From positions 372,001 to 436,000 of the forward strand of contig JAHLKC010000004.1 of NCBI GenBank assembly GCA_025449115.1: a stretch of DNA of 64,000 bases, written 5' to 3'. Positions 45,060-57,653 of this stretch are shown in pieces. This DNA is from Chytridium lagenaria (Eukaryota > Chytridiomycota > Chytridiomycetes > Chytridiales > Chytridiaceae). The position numbers and the translations under genes are program-made. Under the pieces are notes generated by a model that did not search any database, was not told the DNA's origin, and saw only the letters and a program-made list of their open reading frames with translations. The number at the start of each line of letters is the position of its first letter. Position 1 is the stretch's first letter.

Positions 45060-46888
45060 ATGTTCTCTGGAGTACTGCAAGTGACTGATCTCAACGACTT
45101 CCTGGGGCCTTCGCAGGTGAGCTGCAACGCACCCCCAAGTCGGTAATTGACTTTTACTAGGCATGCATCAAGCCGACCGAAATTAAAAAGGATGATGTCA
45201 AGGAAGATGTGAGATGTGCCACTTCTGCTAGTATTGGCTCACAACTTTGCAGACGACCTTGAGACTGGATGCAGGCACGGGCAGGTACATGGAGGTATCC
45301 AAAGATGGAGAGGAGAAAACCCTGGAGACTGCTTCTGTGTCGTTGAATGACTGCTTGGCATGCAGGTTTAAATATCTGTTAAAGTTTAAAAAAGCTAACC
45401 TTTCTTTTCAAGTGGCTGCATCACGTCTGCCGAAAGTGTTTTGATTACATCGCAATCCCATCATGATCTTTTAAATGCACTTCGAGAAAAGAATGTTGCT
45501 GGCGAGAATGGGAAAGCCACCTTAAAGACAGTGGTCGTGACTCTCTCTCCTCAATCTCGAGCCTCCTTTGCCGCCAAGTACAACATCTCACCTTTGACCG
45601 TTCACAAGAAACTCGCTTCTTTCTTTACTGGCCTTGGAGTTGACTTTGTCTTTGATTCTTCTTTTGGTCGGGATTTCTCATTACTGGAGAGTGCGAAGGA
45701 ATTTGTCGAACGATTTAAGAGGAAAAGGGAGTCAAACAGTGAATTTAGTACAGAGCTACCCATGTTGGCGAGTGCATGCCCTGGTTTGTCTCTTTCAACA
45801 TATCTTCATTAATTAGTCTTGTTAGGATGGATCTGCTACGCGGAAAAAACGCATTCGTATCTTTTGCCGTATATCTCTGTTGTCAAATCTCCGCAGCAAG
45901 TTATGGGGATATTTGGTGAAGAAGTATCTTGCCAAACAACTGAAAGTGACGCCAGATCAAGTGTATCACGTGACAGTGATGCCTTGCTATGACAAGAAGC
46001 TGGAAGCTTCAAGAGGCGATTTCTATGATGACGTATTTAGAACAAGAGATGTAGATAGTGTGATAACCACGGGAGAATTGGAGCGATTGATAACGGAATC
46101 TAATAAGACGGTTGCTGATTTAGATGAGATTTCGCTTCCTGAGATGTAGGCATGCAGTTGTGTTTCAAGCTATTATATTGAAACGCTGTAGGTTTACTAA
46201 ATATCGGCTGAACGAGAATGGTGAGCCCGTTTTGGCTGGAAATGAAGGAACAACATCGGGGGGCTACACTAGCTATATATTTCGATATGCAGCTAAAGAG
46301 CTGTTCGATATTTCATTGACGGCCGACGACGTAGATAATCAAACAAATGGTGTTTCTATTCAGCCAGGAAAGAATTCGGACTACTCGGAGCTTATCCTTC
46401 AACGTGACAACATTGAACTTTTGCGGTTTGCTATAGCGAACGGGTTTAGAAATATTCAGAATATTGTTCGAAAGATTAAGCCAGGAGATGGAAAATTAGC
46501 AAAACCTGCGGCTCGTTCAGCGAGAAAATCTGCGACTGCAATGTCTCACTTTGTTGAAGTGATGGCATGTCCGTCAGGTTGCATAAATGGTGGTGGGCAG
46601 CTTAAGACGGAAGGTGCTTTGGACAAGGAGGGCGTTGCTTTAGCGTCGAAGGAACTCACTCAAAGAGCAGACCGGTTGTATAAGTCTGTTGGAAATGGAA
46701 CGGGTGGTGTGATCGAAGCCCCTGAGGAGAATTTAGCAATGATGAAGTTATATAGGTATGTCTTTGATACCTTGTAGTGCTCTAAGCTTGTAAAAGTGAA
46801 TTAGGCTCAGATTGTTTTGACGGACTACGGACGGTATACCACGGGCATTGCTAAGGACGAGAGTAAATTTATATCTGGCAACTGGTAA
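45060..46888 (+). CDS. NAR1: NAR1/IOP1 cytosolic iron-sulfur assembly factor
   Basis: [FeFe]-hydrogenase-like protein of the CIA pathway, transferring Fe-S clusters to cytosolic and nuclear apoproteins. The N-terminus ([19 protein letters not shown], then [10 protein letters not shown]) is characteristic. The first cluster site reads [20 protein letters not shown], with an intron (45366-45412) splitting the Ser codon. Hydrogenase-like cysteine motifs follow: [63 protein letters not shown] and [20 protein letters not shown]. The C-terminus ends ISGNW-stop at 46886-46888, the terminal Trp expected of this CIA protein. Other introns are 45117-45160 and 45209-45252, plus ones near 45780-45826, 46146-46191 and 46755-46806. 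One extra base near 45905 (GGGG) shifts the frame in the conserved MGYLVKKY region. Confidence 0.9.
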
Positions 46889-46984
46889 TAAAAATATGTA
46901 GTAATGTTCAGAGCTGAGTTAAACAGCCTTTTATTAGTAATAACTTGAAAAAAATTTGACAAATTCGGTGGGGGTTGACATGGA

Positions 46985-49900
46985 ATGTCAGTGACATCCA
47001 AGGCACACTCACGGACGCCTACATCTTCATCAGCGTTTGCAAACTCTGACGTGGAATCAAGGATAGACTGGAACGCGGAGAAGGATGCTCTGGCTTCTGT
47101 AAGAAGTCAGAGGGACGACGACGGCATTGATGACTTTAGGCAGCCTGTAAGGTGGTCAGGAAATGCTGCACTCACCCAGGACATGGGAGGAAGCAATGAC
47201 ATGGAACAACGGAGGGGTGCTGCAAATGATCCAGCGAAAATCTCTATGAAAACTCCAGTTACGTTGAAACATCAGCCAGCGGAAAGGGTTGAAGCAGCCT
47301 TTAGCTTTCCTTCAAAGGAACGGCCAACAACTTCAGAGATGGACAACATTATTCTCAGCAAGGCTCATGGATTCACAACAACTTCTTACTCTACCGTCAA
47401 TAATACTGAACGAACGAATGACGGAATCTCTGCAGAACGGACCCATCAACTGAACTCGGTACCGCCACACGTCAATTCTCCTGCAGTAGTATTACGCCCA
47501 AAGCAACAGAGCACAAACTCTGTTGAAACCCATAGTTTGGGGAGTTAAAGAGAATAGCAGTATGAATAGAAGTGAGATTCGAGTGGAGGCAGAAGTTTCA
47601 ACTCAACCTGGTGAATCTTCATCGCAAATTAAGAGGAAGGTCGTCACAAACGTGACTTCAGTGACAGAAGATGTTTTCAGAAAATCAGCGACACGGGAGT
47701 TGGAAGCTCACACTGGTATCCACATTGATCCAAATAAGCACCATCATTTGAAATCAAGGCCAGTGACGCCTGTGGATAGAGTTGCTCCAAACAGTATAGC
47801 CCTGAACATCGACAAGCAAAAAGACATACCACTGACGCCAACACCTCCAAGCATTCCTAAAAATAGCCAACATGCACACCAGAATTCATCCGGATCCTCT
47901 CCTCTGCGACCGTCTCTCAGAACTGCACTACAAAAACCTCATACCCAAAATTCGACTGAAACTCCTTTCACTCCTCAATCTACATCAATGATGCCCTCTG
48001 GCCCATCTCAAATTGGTATGGGCCACACGCAACAGCATTCAAGCAAAAATCACTCTTCCGATGCGGAAGCTACTTCAAATATTTCACGTGTTAAAGACTC
48101 GCTGAGAGACGCTGGAAAAGCAAACCGATTTGACAGAGCAATTTCAAATATTCTACCCTCAAAAGATATCATGAGAGGTTCTGAAGAGAAAAAGGGGGGC
48201 AAAGCGAACTCTACAAACGAACAATATCCCATGCCGGTTTCCTCCAAGATGACGTCGAACGATGAAAGAGAAGTGTCAGAAGGCATGCGAGATCGCGTGC
48301 AAGTTCATGCTTTACATAACGAAGAGCCTCTAAATAGCCCGCAAGTGCAAGGTCTCTCAAAGGATGTCGACAGGCAAAATAATCTCTCTAAACTGCAGAC
48401 AACGTCGTCTCATGGGGATAACCAAACGGCAACATCTGGCCACCTTTCGAAACTGCAAGACAGAGTGTGGCAGAATCAAGATAATAATAACAACACAAAT
48501 TCTTCCGCCAACTCATCACACAAAGATTCCTCCTATGGCTCCGACAAGAGAAAAGAGTTGGAATCTTATTCTGCAACAAAGCCACGAGGAGAAGAAAGTT
48601 CCGCATATCAAGATGTGAACAAGCAACCAAAGTCTCCTTTTGAATTGCAAATCGTACCTACATCTTCTCCGAAAGACAGACCAAGCTTACTGGGAAAACG
48701 TTGACTCAAGAAACCAACTCCTCTGTAAAAACTCCGGAACACCCTTCAAAAAACATTGAGGCCACCAAAATTCGATCCGCACTAGACCCCAGGAATGTTC
48801 AATTGAGCACAACTCATTCGTCTGCAACACTAGGACTTCTCGCGCTATCACAGGGTCCGCACAACACAAAGCCACATCTGCAGACATCGATTACTGGTGA
48901 AAGCATTCCGCAAGACGCCAAAAATGCGACTCATTCATTATTTGAGAGTCGCTCAAATGGACCGTCACTTAAGCTCCACTCCCATGTCAATGAGGAAAAC
49001 GAATCTTCAGACAGCGCAGGCGCTCCGTGGACTTCAGAGAAAAGAGGAGGAGTTGGGCCGATTCACCAAATCTCAACTTCAGGCACACTTCAGCCTCTAC
49101 CTTTCAACTCTACAGTGTCAAAATATGATGCACCAGAGAACGTGAACAATTCACTACAAAAAACGAGTGGAGGAAGTGTGAAAACCTTCCAACAAGAAAC
49201 AAGTGGTGGAAAAACAATGAATGCGCCTCTGCCTACACCGCTGGAAGTATCATCAACACAAATAAAAAAAGAGCTGGGATCATGCACCTAATGACAAAAA
49301 AAATGCAATCGGCATTTACATAGCACAAGATGGTACGTCATACATTCCTGAGAACATTACTAATTATTTAAGTGGGAACGAGAGCTCTTGGAGATAAATT
49401 CCAAAGCAGAGTTGAAGAATCTGAACCGGAGGAAGACGCTGGCGTTGCGAACTCGGACTATGGTCACGACCATTTTGAGGTGATGGAAACAGAACTCACC
49501 GAAGATGATCATCTTGATGAATCTTCATTGGTTGATGATGAGATGCTTGCTGAAGAAGATCAACACAATGATGTGGTGCAGAACGAACCTGATTATGCTG
49601 AAGATTACGATTCGTTTGATGATTACCATGGTTATGAAGATCCTCGTCATGGAACTATTCCCATCAGCGAACAAGATAACTCTGATTTCTTCAGTGGGAG
49701 AGATTCGACTGCACCTTCTGAAGCCATGTTTACGCATCGCGAGAACTTGCTTGCCCATGCAGCATCTCACGCTGATGGATTTAGTATTGGGGAAGATAAT
49801 TACGTTGATGATTTTTTTGGAAGTTTTCACGCAAGCCCACCGCTCCATAATCATGGTCTGCATTTATTAATATATTTGTATATTAACTTTAGCAGAAAAC

Positions 49901-51375
49901 ATGGGCGAGGGTTCGAAAAGACCACCATGGAAGCCCAATAGCCTCATTTTGAAGGATGGTTTTGACGCTTATCAGGTCGCATATAGTGCGAAAGAGCGGG
50001 CGCTTAGAAGGATATCTTACGTCGCACCATTTTGCCAAGTAAGCCTGCATTAAGTGTTGATGTACTTACGAATGTAGCCATCTCTCAAAACAGAACTTAC
50101 CAGAGATTTTAGCCCGGAACGCCCTAAGCCTCCATGGAGGGCGACCGTGGGGAGGAAGCTCCACTGCGTGACAACAGACGTGCAGCATGAAGAACGGAGT
50201 TTAGGCCTTCGAGGTTTGATTGATTTAAATTCTGATACTAATGACCTATTCTCAGAAATCCACTCCCGGTATTCTCCTACTCGAACCCGTTCATTGAGCG
50301 CGGGAAGAAATAAAAAGCGGGAAAGCCGGGGCTCGTCAAGAAACAGAGCGATGGCCAACCAGCGTACCTTCTCCAATCTTCCAAAGTCCAAAGGCGTTCG
50401 AACACGTAGTTTTCTCACAGGAAAAGAAAGCAGAGTCTATTTCAGACAGGATACGAAAGGAGATGAAAATACTTTGTATGTCTTCGGAAATTCAACAAAT
50501 TTTCTAACGGTGATTTTTAAAAACAGCGGAAAGTAGAAGGGTACAGCGTGGAAATTGGACTATGGCGGGGTCAAGATTTGTGTCGCAGGTTAAGCAGCCG
50601 GCATGGGCAGCACCGTTTGCATCAAGACCGCTTCCACCTCCAGAAAAGCCCAAACGCTCTCCTCCTATTCGTCGCACAAGGGCTTTGGGGCATGGGAGAA
50701 ACGTATTGAAAGATATGCTGGGTAAGACCTGTGAGGATTAGTTTCCTACAGTATTATGAAATGGCTAATAACGGTATATCGTGCAGATAAGCTTCAATCT
50801 TTGTCTAAGAGCTTGGGCACCTCTGACAGTTCTGAACATATTCAAATTCTCCTCGAGCTGTCGCGACACTGGGTCCTCCAAAAAGATCTTCGTGAGGCCC
50901 TCCGTGTTGGAATTCTTGCGAAATCTATCGTGGGACGTCTCATTAGAAAAGATGAAGATGAATTATTCAACGTCTTGATACCATTTCTGATGGCTTGGAT
51001 GCAGAAGGAACAGCAAAAAGCACTATACCTAAAATTGATACAGTTCGATCGCCCTTTGATAGCGGATCTTTAGGAGAAGTTTTAAATCTTGAAGCGCGTG
51101 TTGATCATATAATTGCTCATATTGTTGACGCGCGTTCTAGTGAGCTTCGAGAGGGGCTCGATTTGGTACCTGACTTTGATGTGGGGGATGGGTCACATAT
51201 CAAAAATGAAGACAAGAGAAGTGATAAATGGAAGCACGGAAGACGATATGATGATAGCAGCAGAGAAGATGAGGATGAGAAAGGGTCAGTGGTGACTGCG
51301 GGATCCGTTGCTGGTGGGAAGTATGTGGATATGCAAGACGTATCCGCATACACGTCATCGGAGTCGTTGCAGTGA
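46985..51375 (+). CDS. Long, largely disordered protein of unknown function
   Basis: I do not recognise this gene. Frames covering 46985-49291 are rich in Ser, Thr, Asn, Gln, His and Lys, with no folded domain visible (MSVTSKAHSRTPTSSSAFAN; QNQDNNNNTNSSANSSHKDS). A very acidic segment follows (49372-49850: DHFEVMETELTEDDHLDESS, NEPDYAEDYDSFDDYHGYED). Then come basic/Pro-rich parts (SPTRTRSLSAGRNKKRESRG; SRPLPPPEKPKRSPPIRRTR). The C-terminal part looks folded: SEHIQILLELSRHWVLQKDL, REALRVGILAKSIVGRLIRK is helical, with an acidic end and stop at 51375. Switches between frames at about 47530, 48700, 49300 and 49880 are a mix of short introns and probable indels. It could be two genes, split near 49300. 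Confidence 0.5.
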
Positions 51376-51547
51376 CGATTAATTGTATTATCTGATGCTC
51401 GCGTTACAATCGTGTATTAAGAGAATTGTATTTATGTGCCTGTTAAACGCGTCATCACTTGTCAGCAGGAAAGTAGCTATTTTTTCTTTTGGAAATTGTC
51501 ATAACTGCGGCAGATGCCTCAGGCTTCACTTCCTTCACAAAAGAAAA

Positions 51548-51549
<2 letters not shown>

Positions 51550-51597
<48 letters not shown>
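51550..51597 (+). repeat. 48-nt poly(T) tract upstream of the ABCF gene
   Basis: Uninterrupted run of about 48 T, ending 33 nt before the ATG of the ARB1/ABCF2-like gene. Poly(dA:dT) tracts commonly exclude nucleosomes from fungal promoters. The exact length in the assembly is unreliable for such a run. Confidence 0.85.
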
Positions 51598-51630
51598 CAA
51601 GTTCACTTCGTTTTATCCAACAAGAACAAA

Positions 51631-53748
51631 ATGCCGCCCAAGAAGGAGAAAGTACCCAAGGAGCCTAAGGAGCCCAAGGAGGCGAAGGAACCTAAGGAGC
51701 CCAAGGAGCCTAAGGAGGCCAAGGTCAAGGTGCCGAGGGTGTCCAGGAAGGACAGGGCTGCTGCTGCTGCCGCTGCTGCCGCTGCTGGTTCAGGCGAGGT
51801 TGAGACTGCTGCGGAGGGCATCTTGAAGATGGCCTTGGACCCTAACCGTTCCTCCGCCGGTGTCCTCACTTCGCAAAGGGATTCCCGTGATGTGAGATAC
51901 CGCATGCCTGACTCAGTTTATTCCTCTTCTTATCTTGTGCAATCTCACCTGTTTGATTACGCCACTAAACCCTTTGCATTGTAACAGATCAAGATCGAGC
52001 AATACTCGTTAATGTACTACTCCCAGATTCTTCTTTCGGAGACCACACTCGAGTTCAACTTCGGTCGTCGTTACGGTCTCATCGGCCCTAACGGTTGCGG
52101 AAAGTCCACCTTCCTCAAGTCCCTTGCTGCTAGGGAAATTGGCATCCCTGAGCACATTGATATCTACTTGTTGAACGAGGAGTTCCCGCCTACTGAGATG
52201 ACTGCACTTAAGGCTGTTATTGAGCATGCTGAAAAGGAGCTTATTGTAAGTTCTGCTTTGATCGCCCCTCAGGTCTCTGACTCAGCTTCTTTTCTTCCAA
52301 TATATAGTCCCTTGAGCAGCGAATGGAACAGATCATGGTGGAGGACCCCGAGAGCAGCATCCTTGAGGACATTTATGAGAGGATTGACTCTTTGGACGCC
52401 GGAACCTTCGAGGTCCGCGCTGCCTCTATTCTTCACGGTCTCGGCTTTACCAAGGAGCGCATGCCAGTACAAAACCAAGGACCTTTCTGGCGGTTGGCGT
52501 ATGCGTGTGGCTCTGGCCCGTGCCCTTTTCGTCAAGCCTACTCTTCTCCTCCTCGACCAGCCTACTAATCATCTTGATCTTGGTGCCTGTGTGTGGCTCG
52601 AGGAGTACTTGGCTCAGTACAACCGTATCCTTGTGTGCATTTCCCACTCCACTGATTTCCTTAACAATGTCTGCACGAACATTGTCGAGTTTACGCCGAA
52701 GAAGAAGCTTCAATACTACTCTGGAAACTACGATACCTACGTTAAGACCAAAGCGGAGCTCGAGGTCAACCAGATGAAGGCGTATGAGAAGCAGCAAGTT
52801 GAAATTGCACACATGAAGCAGTTCATCGCCTCCTGTGGTACCTACGCTAACTTGGTCAAGCAAGCCAAGTCACGTCAGAAGATCCTTGACAAGATGGAGG
52901 AAGCTGGTCTCATCGAGCCTGTGGATAAGCCTAGAGATTTCAAGTTCTTCTTTAACTGCGCCGGGAAGCTCCCCCCTCCCGTTCTTTCCTTCCAGGAGGT
53001 CGACTTTTCCTATTCTGGCGACATGACTAAAGACCCCATCTACAAGAAGCTTGATTTTGGTGTTGACACAGATTCTCGTATTGCCCTTGTCGGCCCCAAC
53101 GGTGCCGGTAAATCGACTCTCCTCAAGCTCATGCTTCAGAAGCTCAGCGCTACCCGCGGTGTTGTTGCTCGTCACTCCCACCTCAAGCTCGCCCACTACT
53201 CTCAACACTCTGCCGATCAACTCGACCTCACCGTATCCGCCATCGACTATCTCCGCAAGATTTTCCCTGAAGAACCTCAGGACATCTCCCACTGGAGGCA
53301 GAACGTAGGCAAATTTGGTCTTACTGGAAATTCCCAGCTTTGTCCTATGGGTCAGCTCTCTGATGGTCAGCGCGCGCGTGTCGTCTTCTGTCAATTGTCG
53401 CTGTCTGCACCGAACGTGATTCTCTTTGATGAGCCTACCAACGCTCTTGACATTGAAACCATTGATTCTCTTGCCGAGGCGATCAACGATTTTGAGGGTG
53501 GTGTCGTTCTCGTTTCCCACGATTTCAGATTAATTTCGCAAGTCGCTCAGGTATGATCGAAAGTATTTCTAAAATTATCGTTTCGTCTTGCTAAATATTG
53601 CGATGCTGACGCTTCGGTTCTTTTTATTTATTTTTTTGTATAGCAAATCTTTGTCTGTGAGGCTGGTGAGGTCAACCTTTGGCATGGATCTATCAAGGAC
53701 TACAAGGACGCTCTTCGCAAGGAGGTTACCAAGAACCTTAAGTTCTAA
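51631..53748 (+). CDS. ABCF ATPase, ARB1/ABCF2-like
   Basis: Soluble twin-ATPase of the ABCF family; yeast Arb1 works in 40S/60S ribosome biogenesis. The N-terminus is a Lys/Glu/Pro repeat ([20 protein letters not shown]) and an Ala run, as in ABCF2. NBD1 has Walker [10 protein letters not shown] (about 52085), signature [16 protein letters not shown] and Walker [17 protein letters not shown]2 has [15 protein letters not shown], signature [12 protein letters not shown], Walker [21 protein letters not shown] and switch [15 protein letters not shown]. The end is VTKNLKF-stop at 53748. Introns are 51892-51987, 52246-52307 and about 53551-53642. A one-base shift near 52470 breaks the frame between TKERM and YKTKDLSGG. 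The NBD1 Walker B catalytic Glu is Gln (CAG, 52558-52560) in this assembly. Family assignment is very secure. Confidence 0.9.
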
Positions 53749-54649
53749 AAGATTACATATATCGTATCGCATCACCTACAATATTGGCCAGATTCCACCC
53801 GTTTTGTCCTGTTTTCCCTTTTTTTTTTAAAAAATTCATGAAGGCATTCGTCAACATTCCTCCTTTTGTCTTCGTTCTTGTGTTTTTTTTTTTGGCCTTT
53901 TCTCCTCGTATGTTATTATTTTCGGGATGATGGGTTTTTGAATGACCCAAGGATTACCCTTTAGCTTTCTGCTACCCATTTTCTTTATGTGCTCGCTACT
54001 TGTTGTGCTTTGCAGTATCATGCAAATGAGAATTTATTATTTTTTACTCTAGAATGCTCACAAAGTTAAATTGGGAAGGGACAAAGTACAAAACTATGTA
54101 ACGCAGGTGAATGACGTTGCAATTAATTGAGTATACGACAGACTAATCCTTCCGAGATATCGTTAAAGTAAAACAATATTGGTGAGTTCGTCCCACTGCA
54201 CTACATCAACAACAGAAACAGCTATGTATCAATATTCTTTAGTATGGGATTGCTGGTTCACAAAAAACACAAGCAGAAAATAAACACATACGATAAACAA
54301 CGGAGACAAAAACAACAAAAAGATTCATTGTGCATTCTGAAAGAGATCGACAAAAAAAAGGGGAAAAAGAAGGTGTAGGCAAAGGTGAAAGCACAGGTCT
54401 CAATAAAATGTAAGAGGGACTACAGATGGACAGAGAAGAGGGCAAACACGTAAAGAATTAAGAAAGGAGGTTGTGATTGCTGAATTCAGAGGGAGCAGAA
54501 AGCAGAAAAAAAAAAGGAAAAAAAAAATGCAAAAAAAGAAGAATAGAAATGTTGGCGTGTAGTTTTTGTCCTTAATCCAAACTCAGCCAGGTTGAAGAGG
54601 GGAAATTAAAGTTAGAAAAAAGAAGCGTTTGACTTTCAACCACTCCATA
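53749..54649. other. Intergenic between convergent genes; A/T-homopolymer-rich
   Basis: 3' flanks of the ABCF gene (+) and the Sel1 gene (-). Runs of T at 53820-53890 and of A at 54510-54530 dominate. No gene is supported. Confidence 0.5.
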
Positions 54650-57600
54650 TTACATAACCGAACAGTCTCCGTTGCTTGCATCGTTATCCTTCCTCCAATC
54701 CCCCTTCCTACTCCTATCTCCACCCTGGTTAGAGATACCCTTCAGCTCCTTAAGTCTCTGCACAGCCCGCTTATTGCCCTGGCCAGCTGCACGGAGAAAC
54801 CACTTACGGGCTTCTTCAAGATCAGCGCGAACACCAACACCGTGCTCACTATGGATTCACAACAGTTAAACAAAGACAATAAAAAATGTCCATAAAATGT
54901 ACAAAACTGATAGTTACCTGTAATAACCAACAGCATACTCTGCCTTAGCCAGCCCCTTATCCGCGGCCTTCCTCGCCCATAGGTAAGCCTCTGTGTCGCT
55001 CTGCTTCAGGACACCCTCAGCTCCAGTGAGGTACCACCCTGAGAGCGCGAGCTCGGCTTCAGGATCACCTTGTTCGGCGGCACGAGTGTACCATGCAATA
55101 GAGCGGCGAGGTTCGATAGGAAGATCAAGAAGTCCATATTCGTGGCAAAGACCAAGGCGATACTGAGAAGGAGCGTAGCCGAGTTGGGCGGCACGAAGGA
55201 AGAGATCGTGGGAATAGGCAGGGTCCTTAGAAACAATGATGATTAGAACAGAACCAGCGAAAAGAACGTTCCAGCAATGACACGGTGAAACTGTTTAAAT
55301 CGAAAAGAAATCGACGTCTTACCGGAATAATACTGCCAGCAGTATCTGCCCCCTTCCCCTCATACAGCACCGCCAACTCATGAAGAGCATGTGGCGTTGT
55401 CTCATCCGCTTGACTTGCCGCCCTCTTCAACCAAGTAACACCCTCCCTCGGATTCTTTTGCTGACTCAACAACCCGTTCAACAAAATCATCCCCAATTTA
55501 TACATGGCAGCCGTATCTCCAAGCGCCGCCGCCTTCCGATAAAATTGCACAGCTCGCGCCGGGTCTCGTTTGGTTCCAGCACCAACCTCGTAGCAGACGG
55601 CTGCACGGTAAGTAGAGGCCGGGTGGCTCTGCTTTGAGGCTTGGACGTAGAGGTTAAAGGCGCGGTCATGGTCAACGGTAAGACCGAGGGAACCATTGCC
55701 GTAGCATTCGGCGAGGAAAAACATGGCTTCAGGATAAGAACTCCGACCGGAACCTCCAGTAGCAAGTTTTTTCACCCATTTTAGGGCCTCTGCGTACAGC
55801 ATGTCCTGATTCCGTTTAGCCTTGCGTTGATCAGGGTCAGACTCTGCAGCGCCTATAATATTTGAGTTAACAAGTTAACCGAATACCTGATTTAGGATTC
55901 AACTACAGCCGCAACACCCACCTTCTGCAGCGGTGATCAAAAACTTGGCGAAATCAAGCTGAACTTGAGGATCGTTACTTCTCTTGGCATTCTGCCTATA
56001 CATCTCAGAGATTCTCCGTATGAATGCATGGCAGCTTGCAATGAAGGTGTAACTGCACTAGTGCTTACAGAACGAACTGAGGCGGTATCAGAATCAGCAG
56101 ACGGATTAGATGGAGGGGTGTTGGCGTGTGCTGTGGAGGGGGTCCGTTTCTCATCTGTCCTGGTCCGCTGGGACCGTAAGGGGGTCTGGGACCGGTTGGG
56201 AATCCATAGGGTCCAGGGCCCATTACCCCAGGAGGCGGCGGGCCACTAAATCCAGGAGGAGGTGGTCCATTCATCGTCCCAAATCCGGGCGGAGGTGGTC
56301 CAAGGGTTCCAAAGCCCATTGAAGGAGGTGGTCCCATCATCATACCGTTGGGAGGCGGTCCATCATCATATGTGATCCAGGTGGACCCATCATCATCATA
56401 GGAGGCGGAGGAGGCCCAGAGAAACCATAGCCTCCACTGGACGATGAAATACTGTTCCTGTCCGACGAATTTCCAGCAAATGATCCCGGAGATCCAGGTC
56501 GAGTTCCAGTTGGAGAATCACTCCCATGTGCCGAGGACGTTTCAAACGCCTCGCCTGATGCCCTTCTTGCCTTAGGATCCACAGTTGCACTTAATCGATT
56601 CGAGTTTGGATCCAAATCCGGAGACCCCTGAGCACCCTGACCGCCAATGTCCGACCCAAACTCGCTCTCGACATTGCTCCTTGAATCGTCGTCGTCATTA
56701 GTGGGATTTTACTGAGCCTGATGAGCTAGGCACAGTGGGTTGTGGAGCAAATCCTCCGGGGGCTTGAAATTGTGGAGGTGGTCGTGGGAACGCAATCCAT
56801 GGTGGCGGCGGGAACCCTGGATGGCCCATCATCATCCCAGGAGGATGATGGCCATCAGGTCTAGGACCAGGAGGCATTCCATGAGGAGGTCCCATCGGTG
56901 GAGGTCCTGGCATCATACCTGGTGGAGGAGGTCCCGGACGAACATTCGGCATACTAGGTTGCCTTGCAAGAGACGGAAATCCCATCATGGGAGGAGGAGG
57001 GCGCATCATGGGAGGAGGTCCCATCATGCCAGGCGGAGGTGGGGGTCCCATAGGTGGAGGTCTCATCATCATTCCAGGAGGGGGTGGACCCATCATACCG
57101 GGAGGAGGTCGACCAAGCGTATGCTGAGGAGGAGGCTGTCCCATCCAAGGGCCAGGAGGCATCATAGGACGACCGAATGGCGGAGGGTAGGGTTGTCCAG
57201 AAAAAGGTGCGCCAAAAGCACCTGGGGGCGGTGGACCCATCATACTACCTGGAGGCAAAATACTTCCTGATTCGGATTGAGCTGAAGGTGATGGTTGAGA
57301 AGACGAAGGATGTCCGTCATGGCGTCTGTCGTTATCGTCGTGATGTGCTAAAATGAGAAGTAACGTGTGTTAAAGCCCAAGGCATGAATTTGGAGGATTG
57401 ACGGAAGCTTTATAATCTTACCAGTGTCAGAGGAGGTGAGGACACCAGGCACAGTCGGGAGTGTTTTTGGAGGACGTATTGATACAGGCGATCCACCTCG
57501 ATCGTCAGCACTAAACTGTTGTTGGTCTCCTTCATTTGAGGTGGTTATATTCCCAGGGATGGAAGGAAGGACCTTGCTTTGAGGTCGTCCACCTCCGCCG

Positions 57601-57653
57601 AGGTTAATGTTTTGAACGCCGTTGGCCAGATCGTTGACGGTACTCTGGCTCAT
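54650..57653 (-). CDS. Sel1-repeat protein, Chs4/Skt5-like, with CaaX box
   Basis: Likely activator or anchor of a chitin synthase, by analogy with yeast Chs4/Skt5. The N-terminal exon (MSQSTVNDLANGVQNINLGG) leads into a very long Pro/Gly/Met region (56065-57260) made of PPPGMMGPPPP-like repeats. Sel1-like repeats then run from about 55960 to 54720: FFLAECYGNGSLGLTVDHDR, AVCYEVGAGTKRDPARAVQF, LGLCHEYGLLDLPIEPRRSI, AYLWARKAADKGLAKAEYAV and SEHGVGVRADLEEARKWFLR. The last residues are NDASNGDCSVM-stop (stop at 54650-54652), a C-terminal CaaX motif suited to farnesylation; yeast Chs4 is also prenylated. Introns lie near 57355-57422, 55856-55922, 55232-55322 and 54850-54915. Frame breaks near 56700 and 56340 fall in the repetitive Pro/Gly region. 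Confidence 0.82.
56110..57245 (-). repeat. Pro/Gly/Met codon repeat region
   Basis: Imperfect GGWCCWCCWCCN-type repeats in the Sel1 gene encode PPPPGMMGPPPP-like units. The opposite strand reads as an Arg/His/Ser-rich frame of 176 codons, which is a shadow. Confidence 0.8.

Noticed and set aside
52870..53520. 216-codon minus-strand frame
   Set aside because: It is antisense to the second half of the ABCF gene.
56740..57270. 176-codon + strand frame rich in Arg, His and Trp
   Set aside because: It is a shadow of the PPPGMM-coding repeat of the Sel1 gene.
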